This document shows, in pieces, positions 40,950 to 51,124 of a DNA stretch of 64,000 nt (position 1 is its first letter; every line of letters begins with the position of its first letter). Under the pieces are notes generated by a model. It did no database searches, was not told where the DNA came from, and was given only the letters and a program-made list of their open reading frames with translations. Source of the DNA: Streptomyces wedmorensis. Lineage in GTDB: Bacteria; Actinomycetota; Actinomycetes; Streptomycetales; Streptomycetaceae. Both the position numbers and the translations under genes were made by a program. The stretch lies in NCBI RefSeq assembly GCF_000716445.1, contig NZ_JNWK01000017.1, positions 147,198 through 211,197 on the forward strand, in the 5' to 3' direction.

Positions 40950-41791
40950 CGAGAGACGGCATCGCGCTGGAGGCCGATCTCCTGGGCAAGAAATACGGGG
41001 GGCGGGCCCGCGGCTGGGCCCTGCGCGAATGCGACCTCGCCCTTCCCGCGGGCCGGGTCTGCGCCCTCGTCGGCCCCAACGGCGCCGGCAAGTCCACCCT
41101 CCTCGCCCTCGCCGCCGGACTGATCCGGCCCACCGAGGGCACCATCGAGGCCCCCGCCCGCGAGCGCCTCGCGTACGTCGCCCAGGACAAGCCGCTCCAC
41201 CCCCGGCTCACCGTCGCCGACACCCTGCGCATGGGCCGCGAGCTCAACCCCGGGCGCTGGGACGACACCGTCGCCCGGCGGATCGTCGAGGGCGGCGGCT
41301 TCTCCTCCGACACCCTCGTACGCGACCTCTCCGGCGGCCAGCGCACCCGCGTCGCCCTCGCGCTCGCCCTCGGCAAGCGCGCCGAACTGCTGCTCCTGGA
41401 CGAGCCGATGGCCGACCTCGACCCGCTCGCCCGCCACCAGCTGATGGGCCTCCTGATGGCCGACGCGGCCGAACACGGCACCACCGTCGTCATGTCGTCG
41501 CACATCCTCACCGAGCTGGAGGGCTCCTGCGACCACCTCGTCCTGCTCCACGGCGGCAAGGTCCGCCTCGAAGGACCCGTCGACGACCTCCTCGCCGCGC
41601 ACACCCTGCTCACCGGACCGATCGGGGACCTCGCCCCGCACACGGTCGTCGAGTCCCGCACGACGGGCCGACAGCTGACCGCCCTGATCCGCCGCGAGGG
41701 CCCGGTCGAAGGCCCGTGGGAGACCTCGGAACCCTCCCTCGAAGACCTCCTCCTCGCCCACCTGCGCACCACCGAAGGAGCCTCGGCATGA
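40946..41791 (+). CDS. ABC transporter ATP-binding protein
   Basis: 281 aa. Walker A GPNGAGKST, signature LSGGQRTRVAL, Walker B LLLLDEP and the H-loop SSHIL are intact. The C-terminal 60 residues form a substrate-independent extension common in ABC-2 type exporters. It acts with the next gene as a membrane exporter of unknown substrate. It overlaps both neighbours by 4 bp and is controlled by the upstream YtrA-type repressor. Confidence 0.93.
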   Translation: MTRDGIALEADLLGKKYGGRARGWALRECDLALPAGRVCALVGPNGAGKSTLLALAAGLIRPTEGTIEAPARERLAYVAQDKPLHPRLTVADTLRMGRELNPGRWDDTVARRIVEGGGFSSDTLVRDLSGGQRTRVALALALGKRAELLLLDEPMADLDPLARHQLMGLLMADAAEHGTTVVMSSHILTELEGSCDHLVLLHGGKVRLEGPVDDLLAAHTLLTGPIGDLAPHTVVESRTTGRQLTALIRREGPVEGPWETSEPSLEDLLLAHLRTTEGASA

Positions 41792-42771
41792 GCACGCTCG
41801 CCCTGAAGGGCCCCTACTGGGTGACGCTCCGCCAGTACCGGCGCACGCTGTGGCTGGCGGTGGCGGCGGTGGCGGCGTCCCTGGCGGTGATCGGCGGCCT
41901 GCGGATCTGGGACGCCCAGACCCCCGACCGCCACCTGGTCGGCGGTGGCCTGGTCCCCGCCGACGAGAACCGCGGCTACGAGACGCTGCGGCTGGCCGTC
42001 GAGTCCGGGAGCGCGTACCTGCTCCTCGTGCCGCTCCTCGTCGGCGTCTTCGTCGCGGGCCCGCTCGTCGCCCGCGAGTTCGAGTCGGGGACGTACAAGC
42101 TCTCCCTCACCCAGTCGGTCAGCCCGGCGGCCTGGCTCCGCGCCAAGCTCGTCTCGACGACCGCGGTCGCCTTCCTCACCCTGCTCGCCCTCATGGGCGT
42201 CTTCCGGATCGGCTGGAGCCGCGTCTCCGACACCTACTACCTCACCTGGGCCGACCGCGGCCCGTACGAGGCCACCGGCATCGTCCTCTTCGCGTACGTC
42301 CTCGCGGCCGTCGCCGTCGGCGCGCTCGTCGGCCAGCTGATCCGCCGCACCCTCGTCGCCATGGCCGCCACCGGTCTGGTCATGGGCCTGGTCCTGCTGG
42401 TCATGGGCTCGTTCCGCTGGTCCATCCTCTCGGTGAAGACGATCACCGCCCCGGCCGGCCCCACGCTCTGGACGCCGGAGAACGGCCTGGTGATGGACTC
42501 GGGGCTCCTCACGGCCTCCGGCGCCCGCTTCGACCAGCTCATCTGCTGGGAGGAGGCGGCGCGCACCCCGGGCACGGACGTCACCGAGGGCCTGTGGGGC
42601 AAGGTCGAGGCCCAGTGCCAGGCGCGGCACGGCGCCACCACCCAGTACGTCGACTACCACCCCGAGTCCCACTTCTGGCCCACTCAGCTGATCGAGTCCG
42701 GCATCCTCCTCGCCCTCGCCGCCGTCGCGGCCTACGCCGCCTTCCGCGTCCTGCGGGCCCGGCACCGGTAG
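41788..42771 (+). CDS. ABC-2 type transporter permease
   Basis: 327 aa with six membrane segments (about 22-40, 80-95, 125-145, 170-190, 198-218, 298-318). The long loop between segments 5 and 6 contains two Cys (LICWEEA, AQCQARHG). AREFESGTYKLSLTQSVS is a typical coupling segment of ABC-2 permeases. ATG 41788 overlaps the ATPase stop. Last gene of the GntR-ATPase-permease operon; a strong terminator follows. Confidence 0.9.
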   Translation: MSTLALKGPYWVTLRQYRRTLWLAVAAVAASLAVIGGLRIWDAQTPDRHLVGGGLVPADENRGYETLRLAVESGSAYLLLVPLLVGVFVAGPLVAREFESGTYKLSLTQSVSPAAWLRAKLVSTTAVAFLTLLALMGVFRIGWSRVSDTYYLTWADRGPYEATGIVLFAYVLAAVAVGALVGQLIRRTLVAMAATGLVMGLVLLVMGSFRWSILSVKTITAPAGPTLWTPENGLVMDSGLLTASGARFDQLICWEEAARTPGTDVTEGLWGKVEAQCQARHGATTQYVDYHPESHFWPTQLIESGILLALAAVAAYAAFRVLRARHR

Positions 42772-42808
42772 GAGCGGGGCACTCGCCGAGGCCCGTCACC
42801 CGTAAGGA

Positions 42809-42852
42809 GGAATCGGGGGCGGGGCCCTGACAAGGGCCTCGCCCCCGATTCC
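42809..42852 (+). terminator. Terminator of the GntR-ABC operon
   Basis: GGAATCGGGGGCG (42809-42821) pairs with CGCCCCCGATTCC (42840-42852); the inner GGGCCCT/AGGGCC extends the stem. It lies 37 bp after the permease stop. Confidence 0.85.
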
Positions 42853-43005
42853 CGTACGACATGTCGTCGTTACCGGCCATTCAGACGCGCTTGCGACGCT
42901 CACGCAATGAAGCGCTCCGTGTCCAGCCTCCCCATCGGGAGACTTCCCGGCCCCACGGCCCGCTCCGACGCGCCCGACCACCCCTTCACGCGGGAGAATG
43001 GGCGC

Positions 43006-45249
43006 ATGAGCCAGCAGCCCGCCGAGGTCCCGGTCCAGTCCTCCGCCACGCCGTCCGCCCAGCCCTCGCTCGGTTCCATAGCCGCGCACCGCCCGCTCGT
43101 GGTCGACGCCAGCGCCACGGCGGACCTGGAGCACGATCTGGATGCCGATCCCGACACGTACGAGGACGACGGCACACTGGGCGACACGCTGCCCCAGGGG
43201 CGGTTCCTCGACCGTGAGCGCAGCTGGCTCGCGTTCAACGAACGGGTCCTCGAACTCGCCGAGGACCCGACGACACCCCTCCTCGAACGGGCCAACTTCC
43301 TCGCGATCTTCGCGTCGAACCTCGACGAGTTCTTCATGGTCCGAGTGGCCGGCCTCAAGCGCCGCATCGCGACCGGCGTGGCCACCCGCTCGGCCTCCGG
43401 CCTCCAGCCCCGCGAGGTCCTCGACCTGATCTGGACGCGGTCGCGCGAGCTGATGGCCCGGCACGCCGCCTGCTACCAGCAGGACGTGGCCCCGGCGCTG
43501 GCCGACGAGGGCATCCACCTGATCCGCTGGCCCGAGCTCACGGAGAAGGAGCAGGCGCGGCTCTTCACCCTGTTCCGCCAGCAGATCTTCCCGGTGCTCA
43601 CCCCGCTGGCCGTGGACCCGGCCCACCCGTTCCCGTACATCTCGGGTCTGAGCCTCAACCTCGCCGTGGTCGTACGCAACCCGGTCAGCGGCCACCGCCA
43701 CTTCGCGCGCGTCAAGGTGCCGCCGCTGCTGTCCCGCTTCCTGGAGGCCTCGCCGCAGCGGTACGTGCCCCTGGAGGACGTGATCGCGGCACACCTGGAG
43801 GAGCTGTTCCCCGGCATGGAGGTGCTCGCGCACCACATGTTCCGGGTGACGCGGAACGAGGACCTGGAGGTCGAGGAGGACGACGCGGAGAACCTGCTCC
43901 AGGCGCTGGAGAAGGAACTGATGCGGCGCCGCTTCGGGCCGCCGGTGCGCCTGGAGGTCGAGGAGTCCATCGACCCGTACGTCCTCGACCTGCTGGTCCG
44001 CGAGCTGAAGGTCTCCGACGCCGAGGTGTACCCGCTGCCCGGCCCGCTCGACCTGACCGGCCTCTTCGGGATCGCCGGGCAGGACCGGCCCGAGCTGAAG
44101 TACCCGAAGTTCGTCGCCGGCACCCACCGGGACCTCGCCGAGGTCGAGTCGGCGTCCGCGCCGGACATCTTCGCCGCGCTGCGCGAGCGCGACGTGCTCC
44201 TGCACCACCCGTACGACAGCTTCTCGACCTCCGTCCAGGCCTTCCTGGAACAGGCGGCGGGCGACCCGGACGTCCTCGCGATCAAGCAGACGCTGTACCG
44301 GACCTCCGGCGACTCGCCGATAGTGGACGCCCTGATCGACGCCGCCGAGTCCGGCAAGCAGGTCCTCGTCCTCGTCGAGATCAAGGCCCGCTTCGACGAG
44401 CAGGCCAACATCAAGTGGGCGCGCAAGCTGGAGGAGGCCGGCTGCCACGTCGTGTACGGCCTCGTCGGCCTCAAGACCCACTGCAAGCTGTCGCTCGTCG
44501 TCCGCCAGGAGGGCGAGCTGCTCCGCCGGTACTCGCACGTCGGCACCGGCAACTACCACCCCAAGACCGCCCGGCTGTACGAGGACCTCGGCCTGCTCAC
44601 CGCCGACCCGCAGGTCGGCGCGGACCTCTCCGACCTGTTCAACCGGCTCTCCGGCTACTCCCGCCGCGAGACGTACCGCCGCCTCCTGACCGCCCCCAAG
44701 TCGCTGCGCGACGGCCTGGTCTCCCGGATCACCAAGGAGATCGCCCACCACCGCGCCGGCCGGCCCGCGTACGTGCGGATCAAGGTCAACTCGATGGTCG
44801 ACGAGGCCGTCATCGACGCCTGCTACCGGGCCTCCCGGGCCGGGGTCCCCGTCGACATCTGGGTGCGCGGCATCTGCGCCGTACGGCCCGGGGTCGCCGG
44901 CCTCTCCGAGAACATCCGGGTCCGCTCGATCCTCGGCCGCTTCCTGGAGCACTCCCGGGTCTTCGCCTTCGGCAACGGCGGCGAACCCGAGGTCTGGTTC
45001 GGCAGCGCCGACATGATGCACCGCAACCTGGACCGCCGTATCGAGGCCCTCGTCCGGGTCACCGACCCGGCCCACCGGGCCGCCCTCACCCGGCTCCTGG
45101 AGACCGGGATGTCCGACACCACCGCCTCCTGGCACCTCGGCCCCGACGGGAACTGGACGCGGCACGCGACCGACCCCGAAGGCCGCCCCCTGCGGCACGT
45201 CCAGGAGATGCTCATCGACGCGCGGAGGCGCAGGCGTGCACAACCCTGA
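43006..45249 (+). CDS. ppk: Polyphosphate kinase 1
   Basis: Reversibly makes polyphosphate from ATP. 747 aa, with the N, head and two catalytic phospholipase-D-like domains in order ([21 protein letters not shown] at the start). The autophosphorylated His is in [20 protein letters not shown], and the second active region is [18 protein letters not shown] 43006 follows GGGAG; the longer reading from 42907 is less likely. The first 60 residues are variable. Overlaps the CHAD gene by 14 bp, and a Nudix gene follows. In S. lividans ppk is under PhoP control; no clear PHO box is seen here. Confidence 0.95.
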   Translation: MSQQPAEVPVQSSATPSAQPSLGSIAAHRPLVVDASATADLEHDLDADPDTYEDDGTLGDTLPQGRFLDRERSWLAFNERVLELAEDPTTPLLERANFLAIFASNLDEFFMVRVAGLKRRIATGVATRSASGLQPREVLDLIWTRSRELMARHAACYQQDVAPALADEGIHLIRWPELTEKEQARLFTLFRQQIFPVLTPLAVDPAHPFPYISGLSLNLAVVVRNPVSGHRHFARVKVPPLLSRFLEASPQRYVPLEDVIAAHLEELFPGMEVLAHHMFRVTRNEDLEVEEDDAENLLQALEKELMRRRFGPPVRLEVEESIDPYVLDLLVRELKVSDAEVYPLPGPLDLTGLFGIAGQDRPELKYPKFVAGTHRDLAEVESASAPDIFAALRERDVLLHHPYDSFSTSVQAFLEQAAGDPDVLAIKQTLYRTSGDSPIVDALIDAAESGKQVLVLVEIKARFDEQANIKWARKLEEAGCHVVYGLVGLKTHCKLSLVVRQEGELLRRYSHVGTGNYHPKTARLYEDLGLLTADPQVGADLSDLFNRLSGYSRRETYRRLLTAPKSLRDGLVSRITKEIAHHRAGRPAYVRIKVNSMVDEAVIDACYRASRAGVPVDIWVRGICAVRPGVAGLSENIRVRSILGRFLEHSRVFAFGNGGEPEVWFGSADMMHRNLDRRIEALVRVTDPAHRAALTRLLETGMSDTTASWHLGPDGNWTRHATDPEGRPLRHVQEMLIDARRRRRAQP

Positions 45250-46264
45250 CCACTCGGCGGACGTCACGGCGGGCGAGGTCCTCGCCCCCTACCTGCACGC
45301 ACGGGCCGCGGACTTCCTCCGCGGCCTCCGCCTGCACGGCGAAAGCGGCTCCGACTCGGCCGGGGCGGAGGACGCCACCCGCACCCTCCGCGCCGCCTCC
45401 CGCCGCATCAGCGCCACCCTCCACACCTTCCGGCCGCTGCTCGACACCGCCTGGGCCGACCAACTCCGCACCGAACTCGCCTGGCTCTCCGGCACCCTCG
45501 CCCTGGAACACGCCTGCACCTCCCGCCTCGTCCGCCTCGTGGACGCCTTGTCCCGCCTGTCGAACGGGACCGGGGGCGGCGCGGCCGGCTCCCCCGCCGA
45601 CGGCGCCGGCGGCAGGCCGCCCGTGCCCGCCGCGCGGGGCGGCGAGGCGCACGGGCTCACCGTGGGCGCCGCCCGGGCCGGGGCCCTCCTGGAGCGGCAG
45701 CTGACGCTGGCGCGGACGCGGGCGCACTCGGCCGCGCTCCAGGCACTCGGCTCGGCGCGTTTCCACGCCGTCGCCGACGCCGTCGCGCTCCTCGCCTCCG
45801 AGGTGCCGCTCGGCCCGATCGGCGCGGCCCCCGCCGTGGAGGTCCTGGACGGACCCGCCGAGGTCGCCGAGCGGCGGCTCCTGGACGCGGTGGCCGGGCT
45901 GCCCCTCACCCGGGCGGCCCACCCGTACAACGCCGAGGCCCTCGGTCTCGGCGCCGGGGAGAACCAGGACGCGCCCTGGCACCAGACGCGGCTGCTGCTG
46001 CGCCTGCACCGGTACGCCTCCGAGGCCCTGGACACCGGCGGCGAACCCCACTCCGCCCTGTACGAGGCGGCCCGCGCCCTCGACCGGCACCGCGACGCCG
46101 CGGAAGCCGCGACCGCGGCCGCCACCGCCGCGCGTACCCCCCGGATCGCCCCGGCCACCGCGTACGCGCTCGGCGTCCTCCACGCCGACCAGCGCCACGA
46201 GGTCGAGGCCGCCCGGTTCGCCTTCCAGCAGGCCTGGCGGAGAACCACCGCCCCGGTCCCATGA
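45236..46264 (+). CDS. CHAD domain protein
   Basis: 342 aa, helical, rich in conserved His, Arg and Lys ([23 protein letters not shown] start, [36 protein letters not shown]). CHAD domains bind polyphosphate granules and other polyanions. The gene overlaps ppk by 14 bp (GTG 45236), so the product is made together with polyphosphate kinase and probably acts on or with polyphosphate. A Pro/Gly-rich insert lies near residue 115. Confidence 0.9.
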   Translation: MHNPDHSADVTAGEVLAPYLHARAADFLRGLRLHGESGSDSAGAEDATRTLRAASRRISATLHTFRPLLDTAWADQLRTELAWLSGTLALEHACTSRLVRLVDALSRLSNGTGGGAAGSPADGAGGRPPVPAARGGEAHGLTVGAARAGALLERQLTLARTRAHSAALQALGSARFHAVADAVALLASEVPLGPIGAAPAVEVLDGPAEVAERRLLDAVAGLPLTRAAHPYNAEALGLGAGENQDAPWHQTRLLLRLHRYASEALDTGGEPHSALYEAARALDRHRDAAEAATAAATAARTPRIAPATAYALGVLHADQRHEVEAARFAFQQAWRRTTAPVP

Positions 46265-46674
46265 CCGACAGCCCTCCCATCCTCGCGGCGGGCTGCGTCC
46301 TGTGGCGCCCGGCGCCTTCCGGCCAGGGCATCGAGATCGCCCTGGTCCACCGGCCCAAGTACGACGACTGGTCCCACCCCAAGGGCAAGCTCAAGGCCGG
46401 CGAGTCGGTGGAGGCCTGCGCCCTGCGCGAGGTCCTCGAGGAGACCGGCCGCCACTGCGAGCTCGGCCCCCGCCTGCCCAGCGCCCACTACACGGTCGCC
46501 GGCCGCCCCAAGCACGTCACCTACTGGTCGGCCCGCGCCCTCTCGGGCACCTTCAGCCCGACCAAGGAGATCGACGCCCTCCTCTGGCTCGCTCCTCACG
46601 CGGCGCGCCTCCGCCTCACCCAGCCCCGCGACCGCGCCCTCCTCGACGCCGCCGTCGCCCTTCCCCTCCCCTGA
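46261..46674 (+). CDS. Nudix hydrolase
   Basis: 137 aa. The Nudix box GX5EX7REUXEEXGU is complete (GKLKAGESVEACALREVLEETG). Such enzymes remove pyrophosphate from nucleoside derivatives or hydrolyse diphosphoinositol and dinucleoside polyphosphates. With ppk and a CHAD gene in front (ATGA overlap), a role in polyphosphate or inositol-pyrophosphate-like metabolism is plausible. Start ATG 46261. Confidence 0.92.
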   Translation: MTDSPPILAAGCVLWRPAPSGQGIEIALVHRPKYDDWSHPKGKLKAGESVEACALREVLEETGRHCELGPRLPSAHYTVAGRPKHVTYWSARALSGTFSPTKEIDALLWLAPHAARLRLTQPRDRALLDAAVALPLP

Positions 46675-46735
46675 CCCCCGGGCCGCGGCCCCGTCCCGCC
46701 ACGCATGCCGGCCCCGCACCCGGGCTTACGGCACG

Positions 46736-46779
46736 GTTCACTTCCCGTTCACCCTCCCCCGTCGACCGCTTCACCTGTT
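46736..46779 (+). promoter_or_regulatory. PHO boxes upstream of pstS
   Basis: Eleven-base direct repeats: GTTCACTTCCC (46736), GTTCACCCTCC (46747), a degenerate unit (46758) and CTTCACCTGTT (46769). This fits the Streptomyces PhoP site (GTTCACC consensus). A -10-like TAATTT follows at 46785-46790. PhoP activates pstS strongly when phosphate is scarce. Confidence 0.9.
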
Positions 46780-46907
46780 CTGCCTAATTTCGGCCTTACA
46801 CGGTGCACGGAGCACAGCGATGCACCCACCAAACCGACACACGCCGCCGTAGAACGTTCAGGACACTCGGTCCGCGACAGGGCGGCTTCTGGAAGGAACA
46901 CCCGAAA

Positions 46908-48050
46908 GTGAAGCTTTCGCGCAAGAACGGGCTTCGCGCCTCCGCGATCGGTGCCCTCGTCGTCTCCGGTGCGCTCGTCCTCTCGGCGTGTGGTTCGGAC
47001 AACAACACGGAGACCCCGACGAAGGACGGCTCCTCCAAGGCCGCCACCACCGCGTCGAACATCGCCTGTGACGGCGCCAAGGGCCAGCTCCTGGCCGCCG
47101 GCTCCAGCGCGCAGAAGAACGCCATGGACCTGTGGGTCAAGAACTTCCAGGCCGCGTGCTCCGGCGTCGAGGTCAACTACCAGGCCATCGGCTCCGGCGG
47201 CGGCATCACCAAGTTCAACCAGGGCCAGGTCGCCTTCGCGGGCTCCGACTCCGCCCTGAAGGACGAAGAGGTCGCCGAGTCGCAGAAGATCTGCAAGGGC
47301 GGCAAGGGCATCAACCTGCCGATGGTCGGCGGCCCCATCGCCATCGGCTACAAGCTGGACGGCGTGGACAACCTGGTCCTCGACGCCCCCACCCTGGCCA
47401 AGATCTTCGACACGAAGATCACCAAGTGGAACGACCCGGCGATCGCCAAGCTGAACCCGGGCGCCAAGCTCCCCGACACCACCATCCAGGCCTTCCACCG
47501 CTCGGACGAGTCGGGCACCACGCAGAACCTGGGCAAGTACCTGTCGGCCACCGCGAAGGCCGACTGGAAGTACGACCCGAAGACCAAGTCGTGGCCCGCC
47601 CCGGGCGGCCAGGCCGCCAACGGCTCCTCCGGTGTCGCCACCGCGGTCAAGGACGCCGAGGGCTCCATCGGCTACTTCGAGCTCTCGTACGCCACGGCCA
47701 ACAAGATCTCCACGGTCAGCCTCAACACCGGTGCCGCCGCCCCGGTCGCCGCGACCACGGACAACGCCTCCAAGGCCATCGCCGCCGCGAAGGTCAAGGG
47801 CACCGGCAACGACCTGGCCCTCTCCCTCGACTACACGACCAAGGCCGAGGGCGCCTACCCGCTCACCCTGGTCACGTACGAGATCGCCTGCGACAAGGGC
47901 AACAAGCCCGAGACCCTCGCGACCCTGAAGGCGTTCCTCACCTACACCTCCGGCGAGGAGGGCCAGAAGGTCCTCTCCGAGGCCGGCTACGCCCCGCTCC
48001 CGGCCGAGATCGCGGCCAAGGTCCGCGCGATCGTCCCCACCCTGTCCTGA
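46908..48050 (+). CDS. pstS: Phosphate-binding lipoprotein PstS
   Basis: 380 aa. A lipoprotein signal ends in the lipobox VLSAC with Cys28. The mature protein is a phosphate-binding fold: GSSAQKNAMDLWVKNF, QAIGSGGGITKFNQGQVAFAGSD, and FHRSDESGTTQNLGKYL supply ligands. It is the extracellular receptor of the high-affinity PstSCAB system. GTG 46908 follows GGAAGGA. PHO boxes lie about 170 bp upstream. A hairpin after the gene separates it from pstC. Confidence 0.96.
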   Translation: MKLSRKNGLRASAIGALVVSGALVLSACGSDNNTETPTKDGSSKAATTASNIACDGAKGQLLAAGSSAQKNAMDLWVKNFQAACSGVEVNYQAIGSGGGITKFNQGQVAFAGSDSALKDEEVAESQKICKGGKGINLPMVGGPIAIGYKLDGVDNLVLDAPTLAKIFDTKITKWNDPAIAKLNPGAKLPDTTIQAFHRSDESGTTQNLGKYLSATAKADWKYDPKTKSWPAPGGQAANGSSGVATAVKDAEGSIGYFELSYATANKISTVSLNTGAAAPVAATTDNASKAIAAAKVKGTGNDLALSLDYTTKAEGAYPLTLVTYEIACDKGNKPETLATLKAFLTYTSGEEGQKVLSEAGYAPLPAEIAAKVRAIVPTLS

Positions 48051-48057
48051 CCCCCGG

Positions 48058-48099
48058 CCGGGTCCGGCCCCTCACCTCCCGTGGAGGGGCCGGACCCGG
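48058..48099 (+). terminator. Attenuating hairpin between pstS and pstC
   Basis: Arms 48058-48073 and 48084-48099 form a perfect 16-bp stem with a 10-nt loop, 8 bp after the pstS stop. It probably stops most transcripts or protects the pstS message, making PstS far more abundant than the permease subunits. Confidence 0.85.
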
Positions 48100-48162
48100 C
48101 ATCCGGTGCACCGCCGCCAGGGCCCCGTACCCGTACGGGACCCGCAGACCGGAGAAAAACCC

Positions 48163-49137
48163 ATGGCTTCCACGACACCAGACATACAGAGGAGCCGGCG
48201 CGCCAAGAACGCGTCCCGCCCCGGTGACCGCATCTTCAGCGGCCTGTCCCGAGGCTCCGGCATCACCCTCCTCGTGATCATGGCCGCGATCGCGGTCTTC
48301 CTCACCTACCGCGCCGTCCTCGCCATCTCGAAGGACAGCACCAACTTCTTCACCACCTTCGAGTGGAACCCGGCCGCGAACCCGCCGGTGTTCGGCATCG
48401 CCGTCCTCGCCTTCGGCACGATCGTCTCCTCGATCATCGCGATGCTCATCGCCGTGCCCGTCGCGATCGGGATCGCGCTGTTCATCTCGCACTACGCCCC
48501 GCGCAAGCTGGCCAAGCCGCTCGCGTACGTCGTCGACCTGCTCGCCGCCGTGCCCAGCATCATCTACGGCCTCTGGGGCGCGATCTTCCTCGTCCCGTAC
48601 CTGGACGGCCTCAACAAGTGGCTCGACCAGTACCTGGGCTGGACGTACATCTTCGACAAGTCCAGCGACGGCGTCGCCCGCAACCTGTTCACCGTGGGCA
48701 TCCTGCTGGCGATCATGATCCTGCCGATCATCACCAACGTCACCCGCGAGGTCTTCCTCCAGGTCCCGAAGATGCACGAGGAAGCCGCCCTCGCCCTCGG
48801 CGCCACGCGCTGGGAGGTCATCCGCATGTCGGTGCTGCCCTTCGGCCGCTCCGGCATCATCTCCGCCTCCATGCTGGGCCTCGGCCGCGCACTCGGCGAG
48901 ACCATGGCCGTCGCCGTGGTCCTCTCCCCCAGCTTCCTCATCTCGGGTCACCTGCTCGACCCGGGCGGCGGCACCTTCGCGCAGAACATCGCCGCCAAGT
49001 TCAACGAGGCCAACGAGTTCGGCCGGGACGCCCTGATCGCCTCCGGTCTCGTCCTCTTCGCCATCACCCTGCTGGTCAACGGCGCCGCCCGCTGGATCAT
49101 CGGCCGCCGCAAGGAGTACTCGGGGGCCGCGGCATGA
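48163..49137 (+). CDS. pstC: Phosphate ABC transporter permease PstC
   Basis: 324 aa with six membrane segments. The binding-protein-dependent permease motif (EAA loop) is in HEEAALALGATRWEVIRMSVLPFGRSGI. Early features are FEWNPAANPPVFGIAVLAFGT and VPSIIYGLWG, typical of PstC. ATG 48163 gives the family N-terminus. Overlaps pstA by 4 bp (ATGA). Confidence 0.95.
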   Translation: MASTTPDIQRSRRAKNASRPGDRIFSGLSRGSGITLLVIMAAIAVFLTYRAVLAISKDSTNFFTTFEWNPAANPPVFGIAVLAFGTIVSSIIAMLIAVPVAIGIALFISHYAPRKLAKPLAYVVDLLAAVPSIIYGLWGAIFLVPYLDGLNKWLDQYLGWTYIFDKSSDGVARNLFTVGILLAIMILPIITNVTREVFLQVPKMHEEAALALGATRWEVIRMSVLPFGRSGIISASMLGLGRALGETMAVAVVLSPSFLISGHLLDPGGGTFAQNIAAKFNEANEFGRDALIASGLVLFAITLLVNGAARWIIGRRKEYSGAAA

Positions 49138-50207
49138 GCCACGCCATACAGGATCGTCCGGTCTCGGTGGCCCCGCGCCGCGGGTCCCTCTCCCACGCCA
49201 GGCTCCCCCGCTGGACCCCGGCCGCCATCGCCGCCGGCTCGATCGCCGGAGGCATCGGCATCGGCCTCGGCGCGGGCTGGCACAGCAAGGTCCAGTGGGG
49301 CATGATCGCCGCGCTGCTCTTCGTCATCGGCACGTACGCCCTGACCAGCAAGGTCGAGGGCAGCCGTCAGGCCAAGGACCGCGTCGCCACCAGCGTCGTC
49401 TGGGTCTGCTTCGTCCTCGCCGTCATCCCGCTGCTCTCCCTCGCCTGGGTCACGGTCAGCAAGGGCATCGGCGTCCTCGACGGCTACTTCCTGACCCACT
49501 CGATGAACGGCGTCCTCGACGCCGAGGCCGGCGGCGGCGTCTACCACGCGCTGCTCGGCACCATCGAGCAGGTCCTCATCGCGACCCTGATCGCCGCGCC
49601 GATCGGCCTGCTGACCGCCGTCTACCTCGTCGAGTACGGCGGCGGGAAGCTCGCCCAGGCCGTCACCTTCTTCGTCGACGTCATGACGGGCATCCCGTCG
49701 ATCGTCGCCGGCCTCTTCATCCTCGCCACCTGGAACCTGATCCTGGGCTTCGGCCCCTCCGGTTTCGCCGGCGCGATGGCCCTCGCCATCCTGATGATGC
49801 CGGTCGTGGTCCGCTCCACCGAGGAGATGCTCAAGCTCGTCCCGAACGAGCTCCGCGAGGCCTCCCTCGCCCTCGGCATCCCCAAGTGGCGCACCATCCT
49901 GAAGGTGGTCCTGCCCACCGCGATCGGCGGCATCACCACGGGCGTCATGCTCGCGGTCGCCCGCATCACCGGTGAGACGGCCCCGGTCCTGCTCCTCGTG
50001 TTCGGTACGAAGCTCATCAACCCGAACCCCTTCGAAGGCGCCCAGTCCTCCCTGCCGCTCTACGTGTACGAGCAGTTCGCGGTCGGCACCGACGCCGCGA
50101 TGGCCCGTGCGTGGGGTGCCGCGCTCGTCCTGATCGCCTTCGTCATGATCCTCAACCTGGTGGCCCGCGGCATCGCCCGCTGGAAGGCCCCGAAGACCGG
50201 CCGCTGA
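49134..50207 (+). CDS. pstA: Phosphate ABC transporter permease PstA
   Basis: 357 aa. The EAA loop is in [31 protein letters not shown], and [13 protein letters not shown] is the PstA counterpart of the PstC segment. The N-terminal 130 residues hold two or three extra membrane segments, so it is longer than in E. coli. ATG 49134. pstB follows after 29 bp. Confidence 0.95.
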   Translation: MSHAIQDRPVSVAPRRGSLSHARLPRWTPAAIAAGSIAGGIGIGLGAGWHSKVQWGMIAALLFVIGTYALTSKVEGSRQAKDRVATSVVWVCFVLAVIPLLSLAWVTVSKGIGVLDGYFLTHSMNGVLDAEAGGGVYHALLGTIEQVLIATLIAAPIGLLTAVYLVEYGGGKLAQAVTFFVDVMTGIPSIVAGLFILATWNLILGFGPSGFAGAMALAILMMPVVVRSTEEMLKLVPNELREASLALGIPKWRTILKVVLPTAIGGITTGVMLAVARITGETAPVLLLVFGTKLINPNPFEGAQSSLPLYVYEQFAVGTDAAMARAWGAALVLIAFVMILNLVARGIARWKAPKTGR

Positions 50208-50236
50208 CCGCGGCTACATTGGAAGTAGTGATTCAC

Positions 50237-51013
50237 ATGGCCAAGCGAATCGACGTCAGCGGCCTCTCCGCCTACTACGGCGCCCACAAGGCGATCGACG
50301 ACATCTCGATGACCGTCGAGCCCCGCTCCGTGACGGCCTTCATCGGACCCTCCGGCTGCGGCAAGTCCACCTTCCTGCGCACCCTGAACCGCATGCACGA
50401 GGTGACCCCCGGCGGCCGCGTCGAGGGCAAGGTGATGCTCGACGACGAGAACCTGTACGGGTCGCACGTCGACCCGGTCGCCGTGCGCCGCACGGTCGGC
50501 ATGGTCTTCCAGCGCCCCAACCCCTTCCCCACCATGTCGATCTTCGACAACGTGGCGGCGGGCCTGCGGCTCAACGGCAGCTACAAGAAGTCCCAGCTGG
50601 GCGACATCGTCGAGCGGTCCCTCAAGGGCGCCAACCTCTGGAACGAGGTCAAGGACCGCCTGAACAAGCCGGGTTCCGGCCTCTCCGGCGGTCAGCAGCA
50701 GCGCCTGTGCATCGCGCGGGCCATCGCCGTCGAGCCGGACGTCCTGCTCATGGACGAGCCGTGCTCCGCCCTCGACCCGATCTCCACCCTCGCCATCGAG
50801 GACCTGATCGGCGAGCTGAAGGAGCGCTTCACGATCGTCATCGTGACGCACAACATGCAGCAGGCCGCCCGCGTCTCGGACCGCACCGCCTTCTTCAACC
50901 TGGCGGCCGTCGGCCAGCCCGGCAAGCTCATCGAGCTGGACGACACCGAGCGCATCTTCTCCAACCCGAGCGTCCAGGCGACCGAGGACTACATCTCCGG
51001 CCGCTTCGGCTAG
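50237..51013 (+). CDS. pstB: Phosphate ABC transporter ATPase PstB
   Basis: 258 aa. Walker [10 protein letters not shown], signature [14 protein letters not shown], Walker [14 protein letters not shown] and the H-loop THNMQQA are intact. This is the energy-providing subunit of PstSCAB on the inner membrane face. ATG 50237 starts [10 protein letters not shown] strong terminator shared with pit follows. Confidence 0.96.
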   Translation: MAKRIDVSGLSAYYGAHKAIDDISMTVEPRSVTAFIGPSGCGKSTFLRTLNRMHEVTPGGRVEGKVMLDDENLYGSHVDPVAVRRTVGMVFQRPNPFPTMSIFDNVAAGLRLNGSYKKSQLGDIVERSLKGANLWNEVKDRLNKPGSGLSGGQQQRLCIARAIAVEPDVLLMDEPCSALDPISTLAIEDLIGELKERFTIVIVTHNMQQAARVSDRTAFFNLAAVGQPGKLIELDDTERIFSNPSVQATEDYISGRFG

Positions 51014-51071
51014 ACCGCTCACCCCCGAGCCGTCATACGGTGCTGCATGGCGGTGCCACCGTGATGACGAA

Positions 51072-51109
51072 GGGCCCGGCTCCCCCACCAGGGGAGCCGG
51101 GCCCGTTTT
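51072..51109. terminator. Bidirectional terminator between pstB and pit
   Basis: A 14-bp perfect stem (51072-51085 with 51091-51104, GGGCCCGGCTCCCC arm) is followed by GTTTTC. It lies between two convergent transcription units. Confidence 0.9.
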
Positions 51110-51124
51110 CGTGTGACGGGTCCG

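Noticed and set aside
42853..43005. PHO box in front of ppk
   Set aside because: No pair of 11-bp GTTCACC-like repeats; only weak TTCA words were found.
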